A stretch of DNA of 64,000 nucleotides, from contig NC_088645.1 in assembly GCF_964019385.1 (NCBI RefSeq), positions 29,424,574 through 29,488,573 on the forward strand. Direction: 5' to 3'. The stretch comes from Sycon ciliatum (lineage: Eukaryota; Porifera; Calcarea; Leucosolenida; Sycettidae). Below the pieces are notes generated by a model. That model was not told where the DNA came from and did not search any database. It worked only from the letters and a program-made list of their open reading frames with translations. A program made the position numbers and the translations under genes. Shown here one piece after another: positions 10,061 through 21,625 of the stretch (its first letter is position 1; each line of letters starts with the position of its first letter).

Positions 10061-10287
10061 CACTTCGCACATTCAAACGGGATGACGACCCAATAAAATG
10101 ACGGCGAAGGCTTAGCTTAGAAGTGGCTATGGAAGAACATAGTAAAAGCTATGGAAGCACGTAGTAAGCGAATAGGATACTAATAACTGCGAGTAAACGG
10201 GGGAGAGAGAGAATACGATGTATCTGTGATACTACGTGAGGATTACTGAACTCCACGGGGAGGGAGAGCAGAGCGATCAGCAGCAAC

Positions 10288-10418
10288 TGTAACCGTTTTA
10301 CACCTACTTTCACCACTCCCACCTTATCGCCTTGTGTCACTCCTACGCTCATATACATAACCAGGATATTGAGTAATACACGCTCTCTTCTCCCTTCGCT
10401 CAATGAAGAACTATTACA
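10288..10418 (+). repeat. 5' LTR of deleted gypsy element
   Basis: 131 bp starting TGTAACCG and ending ATTACA. The partner LTR is at 11670-11800. Confidence 0.9.
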
Positions 10419-10431
10419 TTGGTAGCAAGAG

Positions 10432-11443
10432 GATGGTTCTCCATCCCCTGTGGTCGTTCGTGGGCCTAGTTTTGGCCTCGGCTGTCAGCTCTATCGTCGT
10501 CAGCATCTGGATCGTCAGCCCAAAGCTGTTGACGGAGACTCCCTCGATTTAGGCTAAGGCCTGTGAAGAATCCATTAATAAAAATACAAATACAAACCGT
10601 CTCCGGAAGGAAGCTCTACCCTCTACTCAGTCGTCACCCCAGTGCGTTCCTGAGTCTCGTGCTTCAGCTTCCCAGCCTGCACCGCGTGATAGCCCACACG
10701 TCAAGGAGCCGCCCGTGTTCACCGGAGATCCCACCACGTTACGGGAATGGGCAATTGCCGTCGAGTTGGCCTTGGCTTCGTGGCGCTTCGCGGATCCTAA
10801 ACGTGAAGCTGAGTTTGCAGCCAGTTATATCGCTGGAAATCCGCGTCTGTGGTTGATGACTTCCCTGGAAGCCGGCGCTGCATACTCAGACTGGATCCAA
10901 GACAGATCTGATGCGCTTAAGAAAGCGCAGGATAGTATTGTCGCGGCTCAAGCCCGCCAGGCCCTGTATGCCGACAGGGGTAGGAATCCTAGCCGTCTTA
11001 AGGTGAGAGACCTGGCCCTAGTCTATAGAGACTTTCTGATATCGCCGGAGGCTCGACAACAGCCAGTGAGGAAGCTACAACCAATTGGGCCGATCCGCGG
11101 CGTTCGGGAGGTGTGCTCGAACGCCTACGAATAGGAGCTGCCGTCCGTTTCCCGCGGTCATCCTGTATTCAACGTCACTGCTCTGCGACACTACGAACAG
11201 AATACCATTTCCAACAGACGCCAGCCAGTGCCCGCTCCGTTTATGGATCTGGACGGAAACACCCGCTATATGGTGGAGGCCATCCTGAAGCACAGAGATG
11301 ACCGAGGTGAGCGCCAGTACTTGGTGCATTGGAAGGGTTACCCCGTTGGCGAAGCAACATGGGAGCCCATTAGTAACTTGGTTGACGAGTCAGGTAAAAA
11401 CATTGTCCAGCTGCGAAACTATCTATCTAGTCTACGCAAGTGA
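10432..11443 (+). pseudogene. Fused gag-pol remnant with chromodomain
   Basis: The first ATG (10432), inside the primer-binding site, opens a short frame (MVLHPLWSFVGLVLASAV...) with a hydrophobic segment like that of the other gypsy Gag. It ends at a TAG near 10548. In another frame, 10715-11134 holds a Gag capsid-type stretch (VFTGDPTTLREWAIAVELAL) that runs through YSDW into IQDRSDALKKAQ. That second part matches the pol region before the chromodomain in the intact element (PDWIQDRADAVKLAKDA). A further frame, 11228-11443, holds the chromodomain itself (TRYMVEAIL, YLVHWKGYP, TWEPISNLV). The junction therefore joins Gag to the pol tail in frame, but stops and frameshifts now break the product. 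It is a deletion derivative, not a host gene. Confidence 0.85.
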
Positions 11444-11669
11444 TAGCATGGTCTGCAGCTCCTCCATGTTGTGGTTATTTGCGTGCAGTTCCTGACAGTA
11501 TTGAGTTTTTTAGTTACACAGGCTTCCGTTCCTGACAATTGGGTATTCTGTTGCTCCATGCCACTTGCTGCATTGCTACACCATTATGATATTACTGTAT
11601 TCCATGCTCTTTGGTTTCGTGATTAACAATTGGTTAAAGCCACGGACCTTTCCGTTGGGGAGGGGATGG

Positions 11670-11800
11670 TGTAACAGTTTTACACCTACTTTCACCACTC
11701 ACACCTTATCACCTTGTGTCACACCTACTCTCATATACATAACCAGTATATTGAGTATTAAACGCTCTCTTCTTCCTTCGCTCAATGAAGAACTATTGCA
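11670..11800 (+). repeat. 3' LTR of deleted gypsy element
   Basis: 131 bp starting TGTAACAG and ending ATTGCA. GCAAC follows as the target duplication. Confidence 0.9.
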
Positions 11801-11805
11801 GCAAC

Positions 11806-12063
11806 TCGAACTACTCCCTACAGGCATATGGTACACATGCATGCTTAAACTCAGGTAGCCAAGTAATTGTGCGGACCTCACCAAGGAGAGTGTTTCACAG
11901 CAGAGCACCAGCAACAGACAATCTCCGCTGACCGCGGCGGCTACGGTTTGCCTGGCTTAGTAGGCCATTTGACTGATGGGGGGGGGGGGCGGGGGGTAGG
12001 GGTGCCTTGTGCCGGGATCAGAAGCTGGGCGAGCACAGGGCTGGTGCGGGCGTGGATGCACCG
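11806..12063. other. Spacer with poly-G tract
   Basis: No gene seen. A run of about 10 G, one C and 6 more G lies at 11980-11998, next to the 3' side of the following minus-strand LINE. Confidence 0.5.
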
Positions 12064-13720
12064 CTAGATGGTGATCAATATTTTCTGCGTGTAGAGCTCA
12101 CTGAAACGGTACAGGGAGTGAGCAGTGAGCAGCGGCTGCATGGCTGTCCGGGCCGGGTTGCCATCGATACAGCGGATGGCTATGTTTTGCGCGGTTTCAA
12201 CTCGTTCCAGTTGACCCTCTCGCATTGCGGCTGAAAAGCAGCAGGAGCCATAAAGCAGGTCGGGCATTATGACCGCCTTCATATACACCTGACGAGAGCG
12301 TTTTGATAGGCTTCGACGTGCCCGCCACAAGGCGCCAATATTCTTGGCAACCTTGGTGACCACATAGTTTACATGGGTGTTCCAATCTAGGCGATTGTCA
12401 AGGTGAACGCCGAGGTAGCGCGCAGAAGACGCTGAGGGGAGGAGACAGTCGCCGCTTTTGACTGTTACTTCCTGTACATGCTACTGGGGAGAGATAGTCA
12501 GAACGTGGCTCTTGGTGGCGTTCAAGATGAGGCCTTGGGACTTCAGCTAACCGGCCAGAGCAGTTGCCGCTGTGGTGAGGATTCTGGACGCTTCCGTCGC
12601 TGAGGCCTGGGCTATGTAATCTGCAAATTGTACACTTGGCACAGGCGAGGAAACCAAAGGGACATCTCGTGTGTATATACTGAAGAGGACAGTGCCGCGA
12701 ACAGAGCCTTGGGGCATTCCTCAGGTGCAAGCCAGAGCAGGGGTGGTTGAAGGTAAGATGAGGATCTGCTGCTTGCGGCCGGACAAGTAGTCGACGAGCC
12801 AACTAAGGGCTTTTCCAGAAATTCCAACCGCAAGGAAGTCTTGAATTAGCTTGCGGTGATGCACTTTATCAAAAGCCTTCGACATGTCTAGTAGGCACAC
12901 CCCTATGGTCTTGCCACTGTCTCTCGCTTTCTGCAGATTATCAGTCAGCAGTCTTCCGTGGAACATTTCTTGCGGAAGGCAAATTGTGTTTCGGGTAATG
13001 CCTTGGTCAAGTCCAAATGACGAACTAACTGGTGTTGCACTTCCCTCTCCAGCAAGTTGGAAACTATTGGGAGAAGAGATACAGGTCTGTAATTGGTGGA
13101 GACTGATGGGTCACCGGCCTTGTACAGTGGCACGACAGACGCCAATTTAAATGCGGATGGAGTGGTTCCAGTCCTCAGCGAGGTGCAGACCAGCACAGCA
13201 AGAGAATGTGAAAGCAAGTCAGCACACTGTTGTAGCAGAGATCCCGGTATGCCGTCACTTCCTGTGGCTTTCCGTGCATCCAACTTCTCAAGGAGACGTC
13301 GGACATCAGCAGGAGTCACAGGATCAAGTTCGGTCAAGGAGACGGGTCCAGCGGGACCATGCGGTATACAGAGTTGTTCAGGACGGTTAAGATCGGTGAC
13401 AATGGAGTGGAACGTGTCGGCCACCTCACTGATGCTACAAATAGGATCTTGGCGGCGACGTGAACGCCCAGTGACTGCATTTAGAATGGCCCAACACTTT
13501 CTAAGGTTGGCCACATTTTTTTCCCACTGACGGGAGAAGTACTCGTTTCGCATTCGCCGATACGCGTTCCGAGCAGTGCTACGTGCTTGTTTGAACTCGG
13601 CATACAGTGTGCCGTTTGTCCTATCCTTCCGCCAACGGCAGTGCAGCCGCCGTTTACGCTGTTCGAGCTCGTGCAGCTCTCTGTCACCAGGGAGGTATCG
13701 CCCTCCGGTTAGGCTTAGAG
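12064..13720 (-). pseudogene. CR1/L2-like LINE reverse transcriptase, decayed
   Basis: Read on the minus strand, it starts with an endonuclease-RT linker (about 13720-13480; LYAEFKQARSTARNAYRR), then the RT fingers (13553-12945: ATGSDGIPGSLLQQC, NYRPVSLLPIVSNL, FRKKCSTEDC). After a frameshift near 12950 comes the palm (LLDMSKAFDKVHH at 12890 and GMPQGSVRGTVLF at about 12715). The catalytic motif near 12620 reads FADYI instead of FADD, so one catalytic Asp is lost. In-frame stops occur near 12721, 12548 and 12483. The last part (12363-12064) contains YVVTKVAKNIGALWRARRSL and the thumb. Ends are approximate, with no poly(A) tail or target duplication. The copy is dead. Confidence 0.88.
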
Positions 13721-14269
13721 TTGTGCAGTGGGGAATGCTTGTCCAAAACGCACCAGAACTTAGTGTGCTACTCTTTCCACATGCGATTTACATCATTGTG
13801 ATCCGAGAGACCTTTCACGCTATCTTCGACCGTACGTCGGCCTGTACCGTTTTTGTGTGTTTTCAAGACATGATTAGCATTTCGGTTTCTGACACAACGA
13901 TCGACTTGTGACGTAGCCCAGTTGAAATCTTACCATATTTTTCTCCAGCTAAACAGAGTTTTCTATCGTCGAAACGGTACCAAAAAGACGATATTTTGGG
14001 TGTTGGGTACGAGTACTGTTGGATTTAGCCGTATCATCTTCCGAAACCACACGTTGCAAAGAGATCCATCAATCTTGGAGTCTACTCACTTTGCGCACTT
14101 TCTCTCGCATCCTTAACTATGTTACTAGTACATACACAAATAGGAGATCCCCCAGACAGGCGTTAGCCTTTGGGTAATCCTGAAATATAGATTATTATTA
14201 ACTTGCTGTGCAATCTGCTGGTGGTACTCCTTTTAGGAAAAAACGGTCCTGCACCGTGACTGCTTGTTG
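13721..14269. other. No gene recognised
   Basis: Low-motif sequence between the LINE above and a gypsy gag relic. The plus-strand frame at 13576-13911 is the antisense shadow of the LINE start plus unrelated sequence. I see nothing I can name. Confidence 0.4.
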
Positions 14270-14965
14270 AATGGTCTGCCTGCTGAGGATTTCGCTCGAC
14301 ATGCTTCAGACTTCTCCTTCTTGTATTTTGATCTTTTCACTGCTTTCAGGTGTCTCTTCCATGCGTGGCTTTGTCTGTACTCCTGCTTCCTCTTCTTGGC
14401 ATACGGCTATGGCCTCCTCCAGAGTGCTGTTTGCTTTTGCCAACAACCTTTGTCCTGTTTCTTCATGCCGTACTGTAAAACAGGAAAGTCTAACGGCCAA
14501 AAACGTTTAAGGTTTTTGTAATTTTGGCATGATTACGTGCAGAAAGTTTAACGATTGCAAGCTGGCCACCCATCTGTATGCGCATCTTTACACAGACATC
14601 TAGAGAAAACGTGTTTTCAAATAACGAAAAATAATTGGTCGGTAAAACGTTAGACTTTGTGACTCGCTAGACTTTCTGGTTTTACATTATTCCCACCAGT
14701 ATTCTGTGCCTCATTGTCTCAGATTGCGCCTGATTCACGAGAACCTTGCAGTGGCTGCAAGGCTCTATCTTGGCAACACCGGCAACTCATCTTCAAGTGG
14801 GTCTGAAAATTTTACGCAGCGTGCAACTCCTTCAGTGCAGTATGAAAAGTTTTGAAGGGTTCTCGTTCCGCTTGGAAAGCTCGGTAAAACTCTATTCTGT
14901 CAAGCAGCACATTCCGTTTTTTCCTAATGAACGCCTCATCAGGTCCGTCGTCGTAGCTCCATCAA
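14270..14965 (-). pseudogene. Ty3/gypsy Gag relic (second family)
   Basis: Two pieces on the minus strand resemble Gag of K02A2.6-type gypsy elements. About 14965-14790 reads DEAFIRKKRNVLLDRIEFY and FKTFHTALKELHAA, then a stop. About 14495-14310 reads VRHEETGQRLLAKANSTLEE and AIAVCQEEEAGVQTK. Family Gag proteins carry the order 'kkNvl.eR..F..r.Q..gE' then 'iRde..r..Ll....ltl..a...c...E', and both are visible here. Frame breaks and absent LTRs make it a fossil. It differs from the chromovirus Gag at 8.5-9.3 kb, so it is a separate lineage. Confidence 0.62.
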
Positions 14966-15720
14966 TTTCATGCATGTTGATGATTAATTAATAAGGCGAT
15001 GATTCCTTGCACTTCCTGGATGCCTTGACATACTCCAAAGTCATACCCCCAGCTTGTGAAGTCTGCGATTGTAGTGTTAGACCTGAGCACTGTCTTTGCG
15101 CTGACATTGCTGGCTTCTGCTGACGAGACCTGTCCTCGTGCCGATCTTGGCCGGTCTGGATTGTTTGCTCTACAGGAGCTGCCAGTCCCTCCTTCCGTCT
15201 TGCGACAACCTTCAGTTTTTGTTTCTTTCTTTTATTTGAATTCGTTTAGAGCACAGGCAATTCTGCCTTCTCACCAAAGGAAAACCTCCGGTTTCTGCTT
15301 AGAACGAATAATATTATGAGAGAACTAGCTGAACCGACATTTGTGTACTTCATTCATGCAATGTAAAAAACGGTGGAGACGATGTGCAATAAAACGATGA
15401 AAATATGAAGAAATGGTGTAGGGAAAAAAATATGGATTCAAACAAGTTTTCGTACAACACTCATCAGGAATCGTCGTTGTACTAAAGGACACTGAAACAA
15501 AAATTGAACTAGTTTTATTGATTGCGGTTATAAAATTGTTGTCTCCTCGCCGTGTGTTTAAATTATGAGAGAAGGAAATATTTAAAAAGAATCATTACAT
15601 TATAATTCCAAAGCACAACGTTTGTATATAATTCAAATGGGTGTGCATTTGTAAGCATGCAGTGAAGAAAACACAGAGAAAACATGCAGTAACGTGTAGT
15701 GATGCCGAGCAAGGTGGTTA
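14966..15720. other. No gene recognised
   Basis: AT-rich sequence. Its left part could be the eroded upstream part of the gag relic. No open frame of note, no repeat recognised. Confidence 0.4.
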
Positions 15721-15751
15721 CAAATTACAATAAATTCTGTTCAGAGCCAGT

Positions 15752-18514
15752 TTAAAGGCAAACGCCGCACTGTGGAGGCGAATATCGCTGGGGGGCATTC
15801 CAAAGAGTGCTTCCCACAAATGTCAATGACTGACGACCGGAAGGTCCAGGAAGGAAAAGAGAGAAAGGCACTTGGAGTAGCCGCTGTTCCTGTCCTCGAG
15901 TAATTCGGCGATCATCCCGGGATGCTTGGCCTGTATTAGCCATCAACTGAAAGTAGGTGCAGGAAAGAGGACTTGCAAGATCATGTAGGCAACGGAAAAC
16001 AAAAAACAAAACCTTGTAGTTAAAAATGTGAGTTAGGGATCGAATAGATAAGCGCACGAGGAGGGGGGCTGTGGATGCACGGCTGGAGAATCGGAAAATT
16101 GCACAAATTCCGGATTTGCTGGATTTGACTAAACGACTCTGCAGCTGCTGTGTCAGCGACGGGAAGAATGCATTGGATGCGTACGTTAGTCGTGCTTGCA
16201 CAATGCCAATGTACCAAAGTCTGTGGGCTCTTATGGGCAGAGATCGCCCATGGCGCCATAGGTGGCTGATGGCGACTGACGCCTTCTGCACAACACTGGA
16301 GATATGTGGCTTACAGGATAGCTGGTCATCAACGGTTACGCCAAGGTATTTGGCAGTGGAGGTAACAGTCAAGGCTTGATCCTTACATTTCACGACTGGT
16401 ATGTCGCCAGTGAGTCCCCGAGGTTGAATTACCATGACTTGGGTTTTGCCGGTATTCAGCGGAAGCCCAATTTCGGAGAGCCAGTCAGACAGCCGTGTTC
16501 CAGCCGTAGTCAACGTCTTGCAAACAGTGTCCAGATCTGAATCAGAATAATCTTGGATGATGTCGTCCGCGAACTCCTGATGAACAACAGTGCAGGGTAT
16601 GACATCGGAAATGTCACTCGTGTAAAGGACAAAGAGAAGCGGCCCAAGAACACTGCCTTGGGGCAAACCTCTTGAGCATGGGACTGCATCAGAGAGAGCA
16701 TCACACACCTTGACAAGCTGAGAACGACCAGACAGATAGCTAGCCAACCATAACAATGCTCTGCCATTGACTCCCAGGGTGAATAGTTTATCAATCAGAC
16801 GTTGATGTTGGACACGGTCAAACGCTTTTGACATGTCAACCATCACAATACCTGTGTATTATCGCTCTTGTTTGGCCAGAAGCCAACAATTGGCGGTTAG
16901 AACTAATGCATCTTCGGTAGAGTGCATTTTCTTGTAGGCCAACTGACCGCTAGGTAATATGCTATGTTGCTAGAGGTATGCTGTGAGTTGCTTCCTTACA
17001 AAGAACTCCAAATCCGGGACAGAATAGGGAGCAATGACACTGGTCTATAGTTAGTAGGGGATATTGCATCGCCACTCTTGAACAGTTGACTAATGTGTGA
17101 TGTTTTAAAACACACTGGCACAGTACCTAATGTCAAGGATGCATTGACTAGGGTGGTAAATGGAGGTGCCAGGACGTCTGAACACTGCTGCAGTACAATT
17201 CCAGGAATGTTGTCACTCCCAGATGCTTTGTGAGGACTCACAGTTTGCAAGCATTGTGCACCATCAGACACGCTTACCGGCTGAAATGTTGAGAAGCTAG
17301 ATGCAGAGGCTGGACCATGTGGTATATGCAGCTCAGGTGGCCGCATAGGGTCATGCACAATGTCTCCTAACAATTTACTGAGTGACTCAAGCGGCGCTTC
17401 AGGTTCTTTCCGTGTCTTCTGTCGGCCTGTGACATCGTTCATGACAGCCCAAAGTTGCCGTTGATCTGATGTATCACATCTCTTAATGAAGTACAAGTTC
17501 CACAGACTCCTATCCAACTTCCGTGCTTTGGAGCGAGCTGATCGGTGTGCTTCTTAAAGGTTCTGATCGGTTATGTCTCGGAGCCAGAGACGATGCGCCC
17601 GGTTCTGTTCACGAACACTTGCCACTAACTCATCTGAAATCCAGGGGCAAGGACGTCGAGATTTGGGGCGATGTTCCCGAAGTGGAGCATGTTTGACTAG
17701 AGTGGTCTGGATTCCCGCAGTGAGTGAAGACGCAGGCACATCCACACAGACAGGGTAACAATTAGTTAGCGTCTTCTCCAGGTCACATGTAAACATATTC
17801 CAATCCACTTTGTGCAAACAGCGAGTCTTGCGCAGATGCTGTCCCTTCAAGTGGTGACTTGCTGAAATTGGCAGCCTGGCAAGTATTGCAGAGTGGTCAC
17901 TGATATCTAAATGTATAGTCTCGCAAACACCCTGGATCGGGGTGGTAGACAAGAATAGATTCAGTAGTGTGGCAGTACTGCTGGTCACTCGGGTAGGAGA
18001 TGTGACGTGTTGCGAAGGTTAAACTGGTTGAGTACATGATGCAAAGGAGTCACAGCATGGGCATCATTAAAGTTTACGTTGAAGTCTTCTACTAGCACAG
18101 TTGTGGTCTGCGGTCCACTGCAGCCAGTCTCTAGGTTTGACTCCAGCCCATCCCAGTAGCCCGCAGATTCACTAGGTGGTCGATAGCAGCAGCCCAGTAA
18201 GACCATCTTATTGCCTGGTCGACCTGGGGCTAGAATCTCCAGCCACAGCATCTCCAGCTCACACTCGAGGTCACGTCTTCGACGGACTTGCAAGGACGTA
18301 TGACAGTAGAAGGCAACACCGCTTCCTTGCCTGGCTTCCCGATCTTTGCGGAACACACTGAAATGAGGAGTGGTTACTTTACCGTCTGATACATTCGCTT
18401 ACAGCCAAATTTCCGCAACGCATAGGATGTGTACTCCACGGGTTGAGATAAAATAATCAATTTCTGCTACTTTTCTCCTAAGGCTACAGACATTTAAGAA
18501 AGCTATACTGGTCA
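15752..18514 (-). pseudogene. CR1/L2-like LINE ORF2 (endonuclease + RT), decayed but nearly full length
   Basis: On the minus strand the reading runs from MTSIAFLNVCSLRRKVAEI (18514) through an APE-type endonuclease to RT. Endonuclease motifs visible: ILCVAEIWL followed by a stop (usual ETWL), VEDFNVNFND (usual GDFN) and LDISDHSAILARL (SDH motif). RT motifs: ASGSDNIPGIVLQQC, NYRPVSLLPILS, MVDMSKAFDRVQHQRL, GLPQGSVLGPLLF, EFADDIIQDYS (catalytic FADD intact), TAKYLGVTVDDQL, and the C-terminal LTHIFNYKVLFFVFR and GSTLWNAP. Four long open pieces (18356-17985, 17988-17554, 17517-16996, 16846-15752) are separated by frameshifts near 17990 and 16996 and stops near 18400, 17553, 16935 and 16860. The catalytic palm is the best preserved part. 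No poly(A) tail is visible past 15752. Confidence 0.9.
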
Positions 18515-18518
18515 TGGT

Positions 18519-18743
18519 CTAATACGATATGGTGAGTTCGCCAACTGTCATATGCCGGTTGTTGCTCTGGTTGTTACCCATATCCTCCTGTTCTATGTCC
18601 GAGTCGGTCAGTAGCTCATTTCCTGAAAAGTCAACAAGTTTTCTTGGCACCCTGAAGGTTTTCCGTCCCTTGGCCACAATAAAGCCTCCCTTATCATCTG
18701 GAGGGCAATGAGCAATTCCCAGCTCCTTGTTAAGGTGGCTCAC
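18519..18743 (-). pseudogene. Possible end of LINE ORF1 or linker upstream of ORF2
   Basis: A 74-residue acidic open frame ends at 18519, five bases before the ATG of the endonuclease frame, in the same orientation. It holds PPDDKGGFIVAKGRKTFRVP and no known domain. Its position fits the 3' end of an ORF1 in the same LINE. It could also be chance sequence. Confidence 0.35.
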
Positions 18744-19159
18744 GCCTATTTCAAAAAAATTAACGATTGCTCTGAAAATTTGGTGGGCGGTTGCTCTTAG
18801 GTAGTGTATGCAAATGGCGAGTTAAAAAAACGGGGTCTCAATGCTAACTTTTGAGATATAGGCGATGACAATTTCACTAAATTGTCTAATTTGTACAGGA
18901 TTTGTGATGTATAGCGGACGGGTATTTCATCAAGAACCTGATTTACAATCTTCCTCATTTTTTGGTTATTGAATGGACTAACTGTGTACATGCCAATGAG
19001 AAAATAAAAAACATATGCTTCAATGCTCAATTTCGCCATATAGGCGCAGAATGCCTTTTTGATAAGTTAGCTTTGCTACATGTACATGCACACCTACATA
19101 TCCCATGTACATGTCCATATACATCTGCTCTTCTCTACTAGCCCACCCCAACCCTGCAA
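18744..19159. other. No gene recognised
   Basis: AT-rich spacer leading into CA microsatellites; short open frames only. Confidence 0.4.
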
Positions 19160-19490
<331 letters not shown>

Positions 19491-19542
19491 GTAGCATGGT
19501 TGCCCAAGGGCCACACCATTCCGAAAGAAGCCGGAGTCATTA

Positions 19543-20010
19543 TCAGGAGCAGAAACGGAGATGACGACTCAGGTCACTCTGTCGACGGAACTGACGGCTG
19601 CAGCGAGAACAGCGGACACAATATGATGCTCTGTCAGACTTGGTTGCCCGATGGCCACGGTCGCACATGTGACGTCTGAAACCAGGCACTGACTTGAATT
19701 GCCGATTGCATGTCAAACACAAGAGAGAAGCATGGACGCTGAGCGGAATAGATGATGCCGGCGCGGACACTTTCGATGGTTCCAGGGGCAAACAATGATG
19801 CACACGCAGGCCACCACGAGAGTGAAACCACCTTCTGCATGTAGCGCACTGCACAGCACCACGCTGATCCTGGATGGGGGGACTTGCTCTGCGCCACATT
19901 TGTGCCTTGTTTGTCACCTGGCTGGCGAAACGACCGATGGCAGATAAGACAGTCCACCCGCCAGGCAGACCTATCCTGAGCAACCTCATACCAGGCCAGA
20001 CAGACAGACA
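19543..20010 (-). pseudogene. C2H2/C2HC zinc-finger ORF relic, retrotransposon type
   Basis: On the minus strand three fingers follow one another: VQCATCRRWFHSRGGLRVHHC, LLCLTCNRQFKSVPGFRRHMC and VRCSRCSRQFRRQSDLSRHL. A further finger, VDCLICHRSFRQPGD, lies upstream in another frame at about 19960. The spacing CX2CX9-12HX3-4C and the repeated 'RRPGDLxRH' style resemble N-terminal zinc fingers of retrotransposon proteins rather than a host transcription factor. A related, more decayed relic lies at 61740-62060, next to a non-LTR C-terminal domain, which supports the retroelement origin. The frame break and a second CA tract upstream (20005-20075) make this copy non-functional. Confidence 0.62.
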
Positions 20011-20075
20011 CACACACACACACCCACAAACGTGCGTGTAAACAGTGACTAAACACACACACACACACACACACA

Positions 20076-21625
20076 AGGCACACACAGGATCGCACGCCTG
20101 CAGACCATCGCTCCAATGAAGATAAGATTACTACTTCTTTGTGTAAATATGTTTGAGATAGAGTGTCACTCTTAGATGTGACTGACGCCATCAACCAATG
20201 TCAAGGAAAAAAATTCACGGTTCGCGTCAGACTCGGCTACAGGCCGAGTTTTCCGCATCTGTATGAACGCCATCATCCTTCAAGGATCAAGGCGCAGATG
20301 CAAGGAAAGAATGTGTTCAATCTTCTTCTGCACACGTAGAAATAGGTTTGGGCATTTTCGATGATTTAGAATGTACGTCGCGTGAATATGACAATGTGAC
20401 AGAGGCAGCCACAATTTACTGATTACTGTGCATTGATCTAGCTATATACACTGCAAGTGCACTGTAAATATTGTGTTACATGCACGTAGTTGTGAAGGGA
20501 GACAGTATACATGTACATTCACCAATGACACACCTGTCAGACAGCAGGTTAGGGCTAGTCAAAGTTATGAAGGCACAATATACGATACGAAGGCATAATT
20601 TTGCGATGTACTTGAGTTTGTGAATATATAGTGGACTTTGTGTTCACACATACTCTACCAAATTGCCATGCACACCATTGTAACACACACACACACACAC
20701 ACACACACTTGAGCCTGGGGAGCATGATTGCTGTCAGCCAGTGTTGCTTTCAAATGCTTATTCTCGTCAGGAGTGATGTGAAACACATACTGGTAAATCA
20801 ATCTCTAAAAAATGCATCCTAAATAAAACGCTCAAGCACTGAGTCTAGTCAGAGTGACAAGACAATAAATTGAAGGAATTTCTCAACAAAAACTCAGTGT
20901 ACCGCTGTGATCAAGCCGTGGCAATAACTATAGTAGAGTTCTTCGTGGACAGCGATTACCATAAAGAAATGGTGAGATACTACAGTAGTACCCTCTACTG
21001 ACACAATGCAACCACGCTGTCCAGTACATGTTCGAATCAAAAATACTTTCGTACATTCGTGACCATTTCAATATATTCAAGGGCGACCTCCACAATCCAC
21101 TGGCTTCAGAGTCGATTGATCATTATAGAACGGCCATTCTTGACAAAATAGTCAGACAAATTTTGCGAAGGATGGCGTTCTACTGTGGAATGGACTCGCC
21201 AAGTCACTTGAACCAATTCAACGAAAATTCAAAATACTCAGGTTTTACATATTCACGTACCCGTCTGTGCCGTCCCCCATTCCTTCCAAGACATCCACAT
21301 AGACTCCAACGCTTTGATTCTACTCTTTTTCCGAAGCCGACCATGGGCATGGGCAGTGCCTGCTGGAAGGGACATCCCAACACTTCTCTGACAGGTGACA
21401 ATTTCCACAAGTAAAAAATGCACCTCAAAAAAAGTAGCCAAGTGAAGGAGTGACAAAAAAAGAAGAAAAAAACTCACACTCTAGACTCGAGTACGAGAGT
21501 TTCGTACTCAGGCCATGCTCAAGCTGGACCCTTCGAAACTGGAGTGCGCTACAAGCTTGCTAAGCCAACTCCGCATGCACTTTTCTCGAACGTAGGATGC
21601 GCGAGAACCTGCGCAGAAGACGAGT
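20076..21625. other. Spacer without recognised gene
   Basis: A small hairpin (ACTCGGCTACAGGCCGAGTT near 20228-20247) and a (CA)n tract at about 20684-20708. One 128-residue plus-strand frame at 21028-21414 has no recognisable domain, and a frame overlaps it on the other strand, so I do not call it a gene. Confidence 0.45.

Larger units (their letters stand above)
10288..11800 (+). mobile_element. Internally deleted gypsy chromovirus
   Basis: 131-bp LTRs at 10288-10418 and 11670-11800 with a 5-bp duplication, GCAAC (10283-10287 and 11801-11805). A primer-binding site resembling that of initiator tRNA follows the left LTR (TGGTAGCAAGAGGATGGTT at 10420) and a G-rich polypurine tract precedes the right LTR (GGGGAGGGGATGG). 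The LTRs differ at roughly 11 positions, so this copy is clearly older than the one at 4.4-9.5 kb. Internal DNA is only about 1.25 kb. It has the start of gag, then jumps into the end of pol with the chromodomain. Protease, RT, RNase H and most of integrase are missing, so it could only have moved in trans. Confidence 0.92.

Noticed and set aside
21028..21414. 128-codon plus-strand frame
   Set aside because: No domain, no splice context, and an overlapping frame on the other strand.
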